A stretch of 64,000 nucleotides of DNA. Source: Bimuria novae-zelandiae CBS 107.79. Taxonomy: Eukaryota > Ascomycota > Dothideomycetes > Pleosporales > Didymosphaeriaceae. This document shows, in pieces, positions 24,660 through 34,098 of the stretch; position 1 is the first letter of the stretch, and every line of letters starts with the position of its first letter. A program made the position numbers and the translations under genes. A model generated the notes under the pieces. That model searched no databases. It saw nothing but the letters and a program-made list of their open reading frames with translations, and had not been told where the DNA came from. The stretch lies in the NCBI GenBank assembly GCA_010015655.1, contig ML976658.1:325787-389786 (forward strand). The letters are read 5' to 3'.

Positions 24660-25802
24660 GATAACTATAGCAGAATGGGCTATAAATATATACTATTACT
24701 ATATTTAGCGTGTGTATAGCCTACCTAAGTCTATTATTTCTAATTAAGGCCCGCAATTTATTTTAGTATTTATAAGTAAGCTATACTAACTTATAAGTAT
24801 TAAGTAAAAGTATTTAATAGCCTATTATTCTTAAACTAATAAAAATATAAAAATTATAAACTAGTACCTTAACTAGCGCTTACGCCTATTTATTAACTAC
24901 TACTAAATTAGCTTGTTTAACTTACTACTTTATATAGACTAGGCTTAGGCTATACTACTTTATAAGACTATAGGCCTTTCTCCGTATAAGATTAAATTAA
25001 GATATAAGCCTACTTATTACTAGAACTAAAAAAAGTAGATAAGGATCTTGCCTATTACTTATAAGTAGACTTCCCGAGAGGAAGCATAGAATTATATACA
25101 AGTCTAATATAACATTATAAAGCTAGGTATAGAAATAGCTTAGAAAGGAATTATCTTAGCTTAAAATTAATAAGCATGTTAAGTAAATAAGAAATATTAT
25201 AAGTTAAATTTTAAAATAAGTCATTAGGTTTATATTACGCCTAATGGCTTTATAACTAGCTAGCCTAGCTAAAAGCTTAATTAGTAGATATATAGGCCCT
25301 ATCTAATTATTACTATAAAAGGTTACTCCTATTAAGTTAAACTTTTACTATATATATATACATGTATAACGTCTTCTCGGTAGACCGCCTACGCAAAGTA
25401 GCCATAGAATCCCTACTAGGTTAAATCGAGCTAGAGGAGTAGCTAGTAGAGGTTAATAGTACCTCTAAGTAGCAGGTATAAAAGATCCTTAATTACTATA
25501 TATATTATAGATACTTATAGTATAAGGCCTCTTAAACTACCTATAATCTTAACCCTACCTAGTATAACGCTTAAGGCTTTATAGGAGCTCCTTATAAAGT
25601 TAGAAACTACTACTAAGCTTACTTAAAAAAACCTAGCCTACTATTATAACTAGACGCCTAGCTATAAGCGTATAAGACTAGTAAGCACCTAAAAATAATA
25701 AAAAGGATAATTAAGCTATATATAAGATAACGTAAAGTAAAATATAAAGAAGAAAGTAGCATAATAGACTTAGAGGACTAAGCCCACCTTAGAGGGGGGT
25801 AA

Positions 25803-26049
25803 TGTGACGGCCTAGCATGCTGGCAGGCTATATAACCTCGCGTACGAGGTGCAACTGCCTTACGCCCTGGTGTAGCTGCTCGCTCACCCAGCGTAGCTAC
25901 CTTGGATAGATAGTTATTCCGCCCCGATGGCTGCGCACAAAAGCGCGCAAGTCCTGTATACCTATAGCCTCCTCATCTTAGTGTAGCTGAAATAGAGCCA
26001 ACCTACCTCATCTACTCACTTGATGCAGGAGCCCGAGCTCGTCCTCGCA
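25803..26049 (+). repeat. Right LTR of Gypsy-3 (247 bp)
   Basis: It starts TGTGACGGCCTAGCATGC and ends CTCGTCCTCGCA, keeping the terminal CA that the left copy has lost. Confidence 0.88.
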
Positions 26050-26069
26050 CTTTATATACTAAACGTTAG

Positions 26070-26340
26070 ACCTAACCTAATAGGATTAGTATAACCTAAT
26101 AGGGTTAGTAAAACCTAATATAGTTAGTATAACTTTAATCTCACCCTAACCTAACGCTTTAATAACTTAACCTAATCCTAAACCTAACCCTAAACCTAAC
26201 CCTAACCTAATGCTTTAATAACTTAACCTAACCTATACCTATATTAGTATAACCTTAACTTAACCCCGACCTAATGTCTATGTGACCCTAACCTAACCCT
26301 AACCTAAGCTTAGTAACCCTTAACCTATTTATTAGCCTAA
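26070..26340 (+). repeat. Telomere-like CCTAACC module C
   Basis: Degenerate CCTAACC and CCTAAACC repeats with the spacer CTTTAATAACTTAACC (twice) and TCTATGTGACC end at the same junction as module A (AGTAACCCTTAACC...TAGCCTA). It directly follows the right target duplication of Gypsy-3. Confidence 0.7.
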
Positions 26341-26488
26341 TAAGGCGGACAAGTAGCCTATACTACTAGGGGTAGAGGTAGTATTATAAGCAATACTAGG
26401 CGACAATAGAGAGCTTTATAATAAATTAAAAATTTACTAAACCTACTAGTGCCTTAAGAGCCTGTCAAGGAAAACGTAAAAGGAGATA

Positions 26489-27905
26489 ACGTGTTTGGCA
26501 AGCGAGTAGCCTATCCCACTAACTTCTTACGCCTTTACAGAAATCTATCTTAATAATATTATAAGGTAATAGTATGTAATTACTATACTAAATTAAATAG
26601 AATCTATAGTACATTTCTTATATATTTATAAGTTATAGTTAGTCTTCTTATAGTAGCTATAGCGTGTTAAAGCCTATTAATTAGCACCTAATCGCGTCTT
26701 GTCTTAACATATTTTATCTTTTACCTACTACTTAGGGTTCGTTTAAGTAATACTTTCTCTTACCATTACTTTTATAAAGGTGCCTTACAACTATATCCGC
26801 TTTTTTTTACGTATTATAGCAGACTTATTAGGCTTCTCTAGACTCTTAATTTAATTATATATTAACGCGATTTTATGCATCGTCCTTATAAAGCCTTTTT
26901 GAAGCTAATTAAGTATCTTAATAATAGACGCAGGTAACGAGCTTTTATACTTTAAATTTAATTTTAAATTAATATTATTTAAGCCTTTAGCATACGCGCG
27001 TTACTTAATATTTTAGTTTTTCATAAAATAACTTTTTATAAAGGCAATGTTAGCGTACGAACTCTAATATTAAGCTTTAATATTATTACTTTTAGGTTAC
27101 ATAGGCCTAGGCTAATGCCTTAAAAGCTTACGCAGATATTCTTTCTTATAATTACTTATTTTTAAACTACGTAGAAACCTCGTAGGTAATGTAGCTTTAT
27201 AATATAGCTAATATAATTACGTATTAGGCTATTAATCTAGCTACTGTACGCGCGCTTTAATAGTGAAAAGTAGTAAATATTAAGTATCTATAAATGGTGT
27301 TATATATATAGTATAACATAGCAAGTATTAATATTATTCTCCTTATAAAGCTTTTAAAATTTAAGTAAGTTATAGCTCTTATAACTATTAAGTATAAGTA
27401 GCTAGCGTGCTCCTACCCTACGCTTTTTTATATACTTAGTAAAGCATTTTAGCTGCTTTACTTTAAACTTATTAGTAGTTTAATTATTATTATTAATAGC
27501 GAAACCCTAGTCGCATAGTATATTATTATTTTAGTACTAGGTAAAGAGATAATACTAGCTAAGGAATATAATAAAAGGTAAAAAGACTTAGCTAGTAGTA
27601 TTAATTCTATAAATTACTATAGCCCACTTATAATTACCTAACTTAATAGCCTTCAGTCTATATTATCTCTTTAAGCTTATAATAAGATGGTAAGCTTTTA
27701 TCCTGCCTATTAGAAAGCTTATCTTATTAAAATTATAATAGGTAGCCTTCGTGCACGCTATAAGCTTAAACAGAGTCTTAGTAACCTTTAAATCTTTATA
27801 TAAAACTTACTACTAATTATATAGTTAATTAAATTATATAGTAAGGCATTTTATTTATTTAATAAAGTTATATAGCTACTTTTCGCCAATATTACTATCA
27901 CCTCG
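26489..27905 (-). mobile_element. pogo/Fot1-like transposon relic (copy B), truncated
   Basis: It starts ACGTGTTTGGCAAGCGAG after a TA at 26487-26488 and aligns throughout with copy A (7874-9725), but is even more AT-rich. Only one AAGCGAG motif is present in this end instead of two. Similarity stops near 27900, corresponding to about 9330 of copy A, so the N-terminal part of the transposase and the other inverted end are missing. The break coincides with the 22-bp telomere-like minisatellite. Confidence 0.75.
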
Positions 27906-27909
27906 CTTA

Positions 27910-27995
27910 TTCACCCTAACCTAACGCATAGTTCACCCTAACCTAACGCATGGTTCACCCTAACCTAACGCATGGTTCCCCTAACCTAACCCATA
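27910..27995 (+). repeat. Telomere-like minisatellite, 22-bp unit (module D)
   Basis: Three tandem units of 22 bp (27910-27931, 27932-27953, 27954-27975), each TTCACCCTAACCTAACGCAT plus AG or GG, are followed by a partial unit and ragged AACCCAACCC. The units are almost identical and less mutated than the flanking DNA. Confidence 0.8.
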
Positions 27996-28293
27996 ACCCA
28001 CGCATAAACTAACCCAACCCAACCCCTAACTCAGCCTGGATAGATACCAATTCATCGAGCAGCCTACGCTAGTTATCGTGTTTAAACCTACTTTTTAGCT
28101 ATAGGGAGATAGGGCACTAGGGCGCTAGGTCGCGGCAATATTAGCGCTGCGGTTAGAATTTATATCTAGTTTAGGTTTTAGAAAGCTAAGAGAAGCCCTA
28201 TTAGTAGTAGGCGCGCTGCTTATACATAGATAGCGCTCTTAGCAATGTCTAGCTATAAATTCTAACTATTTTGTAGTATAGTTAAGATCCTAC
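27996..28293. other. Unassigned spacer
   Basis: Mixed composition with some GC-richer words (for example GGGCGCTAGGTCGCGG near 28120). No open frame or terminal repeat is recognised. Confidence 0.4.
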
Positions 28294-28295
28294 TA

Positions 28296-30075
28296 CAATG
28301 GGTGGAAAAAAGTGGACTATCGCTCACGTGAAATTCCTTGGCTGAACACCGAAAATTTCAGCTACATCGTGAATATACCATCAAAGTAGCTTTTAAGTAG
28401 CAATATACTAGATGTAAAGGTATTTAAATTATGCCGTAAAGTTATTATTATAATTAGCTTTTTTACAAGCTTTAGCTACATTACGAAAGTAATTAGGATA
28501 GAGCTAATAAGCTATATATTACCTTATCGTCTTATTTTCCTACTAAATAGATTATATAAATACTACTATATTATTTTTAGCTTATTTTAACGCGCTCTTT
28601 ACTTTATAGTTTTTTAAAAAACTTTTAAGCCTGCTAAAACAGCGCTTAATTAAGTGTAAATTAGGTAAGTTAGGAGAGTATAAAGCAAAGCGTATATCTT
28701 TCTCTTTAATTTTAGGTACGTAATATTAAAGCCCTAGGCTATAAAAGTAAATATTATTTTATACTAAAAATACTTAAGTATAAGGGTTATTAGCGCGTAT
28801 AGCTTTATAGTAAGGAAAAATAACGTCCTTAAGCACCTGTTTAGCGTACTAGATCCTATTTATACCCTTCTTACTTTTATATATAAAGTCCTCGTATTTA
28901 AAGAACTTATTAAGAATAATAAGATTTTTATAATTAGCCTAGAGGGCTCCTCCCTTTTTACTAGTAGCTTAATTAGTAGCCTTAGTAGCCTTATTATAGT
29001 AAAAAATATTATAATTAATTTTATTAAAAGCGCGCTCCTCTTAGGTGCTAGTAATATTTATATAGGCCTTTTTATTATTAATTAATCTATAAGCCCTCTT
29101 ATTAGCTTTATATACGCGTTTAAGTGTCTTCTTATAATTTTTCTTCTCCTTTACTACCTATACTAAACATAGGCGTTTTAGACTATAAATAGTAGTATTA
29201 GTAGACGTAGCAGCGCAGATTATAAGGCTAAAAAAGGGTAGGTAATATAGGAGGGCGTATTTATTAGTTAGAGTACTACGTACCCTTTAAATATACTACT
29301 TACCTTCGCAAAGATTCCTGCCTCTAATTAATTTACTAGTTTTATTATAGTAAATAAATATAAGCTTAGGAGTAAAGCACTTATATATAGTAAGAATCTA
29401 GGCAACGTAGCGCTTTTAGTTATATATATTATTATTATTAAGCTTAGGCTTCTTTAGGCGTATACCTTATATAATAGCGTAGGTATAATTATAATCGCGG
29501 TGCTTGTAAGTAATTTTAACTAGTATAAGATAGCTTACTATAATCCTGACCTCTTAGAGGACATGGCAGGTTAATTCTTTAATATTATAAGTACTAAATT
29601 ATATAATAGCGTTATATATTTAAGCACTAAGCTTGCTACTATTACGTATTTTAGGTTTAGCTCTAAGGGGACTAATACGAGTAATATAGACTATAGCTAG
29701 TAAATTATTAAGTAATAGCTTAAGCGAGGCTTCTATATAAGCCTTTTTAACCTTCTTAAAGACTTTTTATAGTATTAAGATGCTTAAACTTATCGCGCTA
29801 GTAATATAGGCGTATTTAGTGTTTAAGAGCTTGCGTAGGGCTATAATAGCACCTTTCTAAGCCTCTATAAGGTTGCGAGAGTTATTCGGGCGGTCGCTAG
29901 TGCGTTGAGGTGGCATAATAGGTGTTGTTGGCGAAAAAAATCGCTATATACGAGGTGGTGATAGAGTCCTGGTGTTCAGTTTGGAGCTAAGGCACGGACC
30001 AGGTGCCCTTATCGATAAGATAACTAGCGCCTTGGCAGTTCACGTGAGCGATGGTCCACTTTTTTCCACCCATTG
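28296..30075 (-). mobile_element. Tc1/mariner-type DNA transposon relic
   Basis: It is 1780 bp, flanked by TA (28294-28295, 30076-30077), with 37-bp inverted repeats starting CAATGGGTGGAAAAAAGTGG that differ at one C/T position and contain CACGTG. The minus strand encodes a degraded transposase. It opens near 29921 with MPPQRTSDRPNNSRNL. Close to the left end (about 28640-28720) it reads YSPNLPNLHLIKRCFSRLK, the mutated form of the DDE_3 motif SPDLxPIE. Stops are frequent. The first 80 bases inside the right end keep normal GC. The element is dead, but its ends are well preserved. Confidence 0.85.
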
Positions 30076-30077
30076 TA

Positions 30078-30599
30078 TTACGCGATAAAGGTTATGTAAT
30101 AGTAATTAATATAAATATTCATTTATATGTACTTATTAAGCTAAGTATTTATAATAAGATACCAAAATTTTATAAAGTAGCTGAGAAATAGTCGCTTTCC
30201 TTACTTTAAGTTATTAAGTTTACTCTATGCTAATAGAGGTTTATTAGAGTTATTATGTATAGTGTAAAGAAAGGCGATTAGCTTCTTTAACATAGCAATA
30301 TTAAATCTATTTAGTAGGTTAGTAAGCGTAGCTAGGTTATAGTCTAATTATAAGTAGGCGTATATTAGTTAAGCGTATTTAATATAGTAGTAATCTACGT
30401 TACCCTCTAGCTTTATACGTAATTAAGGAATAAATAGAGGGAGTTCCTTTCTCTTACCTGTAAATGTAAAAGGTAGTTTATTACTTAAGTAAATAACCCT
30501 TAACGTATTCCACATGCAAGCTGCGCACCCGGGCGAGCTGCGCGCTTTTACCAAGCCCACACTAACTTATAATTAACGTACAATAGCTTAACAAAATAA
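30078..30599. other. Unassigned AT-rich spacer
   Basis: No gene or element end is recognised. A short GC-rich word (CATGCAAGCTGCGCACCCGGGCG) sits near 30510-30540. Confidence 0.4.
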
Positions 30600-30601
30600 T
30601 A

Positions 30602-32428
30602 ACGTGTTTCACCAGTCATTGAGCCACACCAGTCACTGAGCCACCCCACCAAGATCGCGACGCGTCTCTACACAACACCCACGATGCCCACCACACAATG
30701 CACCCGCCAGCTTGAAAAGGAAGCCAGGCTAGCTCTATCGACCCATGCGATTCAGATAAGACAGGTTTCTAGCTACCGAAACGCTGCAAGGCTCTATGAT
30801 ATCAATCGATCTACCCTACGTCGACGTGTCAACGGTCACCTACCTCGGGCCGTTGCTAACGCCCAGAAACGAAAGCTACATCCTACAGAGGAGCAGGCTC
30901 TAGTAGAGTGGATACTAGACCTCAACCGACGTGGATTTCCACCTTACATTATTGACGTACGTAGGATGGCCGACCATCTACTCGCTGCGCGCGGCCAGAT
31001 CCCTGCCCCACAGCTAGTGGGTAAGAACTGGGTATCACGCTTCATCAAGGCTCAGCCAGAGCTACAGACCAAGTGGACTAGGAGCTTCCACAGTTAGCGC
31101 GCGCTCTGTGAGGATCCTGTTAAGATCTCTGCCTGGTACAAGCTTGTGGAGGAGACGCGATAGACATACGGCATATAGGATACAGACACCTACAACTTTG
31201 ACGAGACAGGCTTCCTAATGGGGGTCGCCTCTACGTCTAGAGTAGTCACCAGCTCAGACACTATAGGCAGGGCTATACACATACAGCCAGGCAATTGAGA
31301 CTACGTTACGACGATTAAAGCCGTCTGCGCAGCTGGGTGGTCTATACCACCCCTCATCATCCTACCTGGCAAGCTCCACCAGGCTAGCTGGTATACTGAC
31401 CTACCTGCTGGCTGGGTACTGGCTGTCAGCGACAATGGCTGGACGACAGATAGCCTAGGGCTTACCTGGCTAGAGCACTTCACTCGGCATACAGAGTCTC
31501 GTACAGTCGGCACCTGGCGGCTGCTTATTCTAGACGGTTATAGCAGCCATGCTACCCCTGAGTTCGATTAATACTGTAGGACACACAGGATTATCAGCCT
31601 GTGTATGCCTGCCTATACGAGCCACCTCCTACAGCCTTTAGATGTCGGCTGTTTCTCACCTCTTAAGACAGCGTACGGACATGAAGTGACTGAGCTGGCC
31701 AGACAGCGTGTCTATTATGTAGACAAGGAAGAGTTCCTGTCAATCTACCCACGTGTACGTAGGGCTGTTTTTACAGAGCAGAACATCAAGGCTGGCTTTC
31801 AAGCGATAGGGCTGGTGCCTACCTGTCCTGATCGGGTCCTCTCATGCCTGACTGTAGTCAGGACACCGTCACCACTACAGACGGGCGCTGAGCCAGCATG
31901 GACAGCTGAGACGCCTCACACTACTACTCAGGTTGAGCAGCAGGCTAGGCTTATACGTGATCGTTTACAACGACCGTCTCAGAGCCCTACACACCAGATG
32001 CTCAGGCAGCTAGTTAAGAGCTATTAGCATGCTATAAATACAGTAACTCTCCTAGCAGAAGATATTAGGAAACTACAGGCTACCAATCAACGTCGTAGAC
32101 AAAGACAGGAGAGGCGTAGGCAGTATATTGCCTCTAGAGGGGCTCTACAGGCTGAGGAAGGTCGAAGGCTAGCTGCAGAGGCTGAAAGGGTGCTCCAGCA
32201 GGTAGAGCAGGAGGACCGTGCAGGACGATCACGAGCACCACCTACATGCAGCAACTGCCATAAGCAAGGCCATAGAAGGACTCAGTGTACCTAGAGATTA
32301 TAGCTATTATATTAATCTATTTATATTAAATTTAACTGTTGCGTTGTTAAGCTATCGTGCAGAAAGCTGCGTCAGTTTTGGTGGGGTGGCTCAGTGACTG
32401 GTGTGGCTCAATGACTGGTGAAACACGT
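30602..32428 (+). mobile_element. pogo/Fot1-like DNA transposon (copy C), young, perfect inverted repeats
   Basis: It is 1827 bp, flanked by TA (30600-30601, 32429-32430). The inverted repeats are identical over 51 bp, from ACGTGTTTCACC to CCACCCCACCAA. Inside each, the word CACCAGTCAYTGAGCCA is present twice. GC content is normal, unlike all other elements in the block. It contains one transposase reading frame broken only by stop codons. Perfect ends and little mutation show that it arrived after most of the surrounding mutation. Confidence 0.92.
30684..32294 (+). pseudogene. pogo-type (DDE_1/CENP-B-like) transposase, six in-frame stops
   Basis: One frame of 536 codons runs from ATG 30684 to TAG 32292-32294. 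Internal stops start at 31095, 31161, 31176, 31296, 31569 and 32025, and there are no frameshifts. Each stop can be explained by a single C-to-T change (CAG, CAA or CGA). Domains in order: psq-like helix-turn-helix (residues about 20-60); CENP-B/Tc5 DNA-binding region with WILDLNRRGFPPYIIDV (about 75-135); catalytic motifs YNFDETGFLMG, LILDGYSSHA and HLLQPLDVGCFSPLK, keeping all three Asp; and a C-terminal CCHC knuckle CSNCHKQGHRRTQC (32247-32288). The family cuts and pastes at TA. The stops should prevent production of an intact enzyme, but the ends could be mobilised by a relative. Confidence 0.9.
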
Positions 32429-32430
32429 TA

Positions 32431-33530
32431 GTTAATCTGCTTTGTAAGAAGAAAATATATAGTTTACTATATAATTTATTTTTAATAACTAAACCTAGTT
32501 AGTCTAACGCGCTACTACTACGTATAATACGCCTAAATCTATGCTACGTAATAGACGCGCTAGTATCCTCCTACGCGCTAAAACGTAATTAAACTTTATA
32601 GAGCTTATTAAATTAAAGGAGGAGATAATTATCTAGTATATGTTAAATTTTACTAAGTAAGGATACCCTATAATTTTTACGCAGGTTTAAAATATAGTAA
32701 ATACTTTACTAGCTACGCGCGACTAAGGCTAGGTTAGTAAAAACTAGCTATTAAGCTTATAATAAGGTTTAATTATAAGCTAAACTACTTAAGAATGCTA
32801 TATAAGGATCCTACTATTATATTAAACTAGTTTTAACTTATATAAAATATAAAGGCGAAGTACGGTATACTGAATAAAGATATATAAAACTTTAATAAGT
32901 CTAGTTTTATAATAAGCGTAATCTTAATAAGCTAAAAAGTTATTACTAGCTCTAAAAGGCGTAGGGGGCTAAAGCAGGTGTAAAAAAGTAATAAGGAGTA
33001 AATATAAATAATACTAAGTGTTTGTAGGGCCGGGGAAAAAATCCTACCCTTTATTTTTTTAAGGTAAAAATATACCTCTCTAGCTAGTATACTAAAGATA
33101 ACCTGCCTCCCTAATAAAAAATTATAGTCTCTAAGAATAGCTAAATAATAAATAAGCTTAGAGTCGCGTAAATTAAGTATTTTAATACGTATATGAAGTG
33201 CCATATGCGGGGCATACAGCATGACAAAAATTACTAACTTAGATGATAGCCCCGCACCGCGCAAATTTAGATAAAAAATAAAATTCTTTTTATTTATATT
33301 AACGTAAGCTCTAGATCTCCTAAGGTAGAGCGCCTCCTCTCTATATCTACTTACTAATTATAAGCCTACTTTAGTACTATCTTTTACGCGATAGTAGTTA
33401 CGAAGTCTATTATAATAATATCTCCTTTAATTTCTAGGATCTTATAATACTCTATAAGCTTATAAAGAGCATTTTAATTTTTATATTACTACTTAGGATT
33501 TATTCTACCTTATTAAGCTTTCTTAACTAG
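32431..33530 (+). mobile_element. pogo-like transposase relic (copy D), AT-shifted
   Basis: Plus-strand fragments match the middle of pogo transposases despite many stops: LKEEIII.YML near 32610, an SFI segment near 32905, and GKKSYPLFFFKVKIYL near 33035-33080. No left inverted repeat is visible; the relic begins where copy C ends. A TA followed by a different element end (33533) terminates it. Confidence 0.55.
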
Positions 33531-33532
33531 TA

Positions 33533-33979
33533 ACGTACTTCACTTCACAAGCGAGTGCATCACACAAGCGAGTGCATCACTCTGCCAAGACCCTACTAAA
33601 ATCTATACTCCACACGATAGTTCAGAACGCGTATAAATAGTTATAAAAATTATAGTAGGCTAATCTACTTAAAATTTACTTTTATAAGCTACTTATAAAT
33701 TATTTTATTATACTTAGCTCTACCATAGTGTCTATAGCGCTGTTAAGTTAATTTACCTCTATTAGCGCATACCCTCTTTTTTACCTTTTTCTTATTACTA
33801 CGCGCCCTAAAGTCCTTTAAAGTTGTTAGTTACTAGCTATTAGTAACTATAAAAACTCTTTTTTACTATAACTACTTTTTCTTATATAATTTCCGTCGCG
33901 TAGTAGCCTTATTAGTAGCTTAAAGCTTAGTAGTTTACTTTTACGCTAATACTAGATCATACGCTACTACTATTTTACC
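33533..33979 (-). mobile_element. pogo-like element end (copy E) with duplicated CACAAGCGAGTGCATCA motif
   Basis: After TA (33531-33532) the sequence reads ACGTACTTCACTTCAC, then AAGCGAGTGCATCACAC twice in tandem and CTCTGCC. The layout is that of the pogo ends at 7874 and 30602. The next 400 bases resemble the C-terminal end of the copy A transposase in minus orientation. The copy is truncated at the T24/A9 tract (33980-34012); no partner end exists in the window. Confidence 0.6.
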
Positions 33980-34010
<31 letters not shown>

Positions 34011-34012
34011 AA
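33980..34012. repeat. T24 followed by A9 homopolymer pair
   Basis: A run of 24 T is immediately followed by 9 A, at the boundary between relic copy E and the next unit. Confidence 0.7.
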
Positions 34013-34098
34013 GGCCTTAACTAGGCTTATTAAAGAACTATTTAGGTACTTTTAAACTCTCTCCTTTACTAGCATTAATTATAACCTTAATTCTAAAG

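Larger units (their letters stand above)
19007..26049 (+). mobile_element. Ty3/Gypsy chromovirus-type LTR retrotransposon (Gypsy-3), complete but mutated
   Basis: The element is 7043 bp with 247-bp LTRs and a perfect 5-bp target duplication CTTTA (19002-19006 and 26050-26054). A purine tract AGAGGGGGG precedes the right LTR. The plus strand carries degraded pol. RT fragments TTFCIRY (before 22256) and LPFSLYNKPTTF (22655-22695) are separated by a solo LTR insert. The integrase fragment GPQFIL (24748-24765) follows a SINE/LINE-like insert. A chromodomain region and a conserved C-terminal tail (GAPYKVRNYY.AYLKKP) lie at about 25440-25660. Stop codons interrupt every domain. Fungal chromoviruses use the chromodomain to target heterochromatin, which fits the setting. 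Confidence 0.88.

Noticed and set aside
27910..27975. CRISPR-like regular repeats
   Set aside because: Units are in direct tandem with no spacers, and the DNA is fungal.
10648..28030. A single ancestral telomere-like tract split by Gypsy-2, Gypsy-3 and pogo insertions
   Set aside because: Attractive because removal of the elements brings the modules together, but modules A and C are copies of the same unit with the same end, so duplication explains them better.
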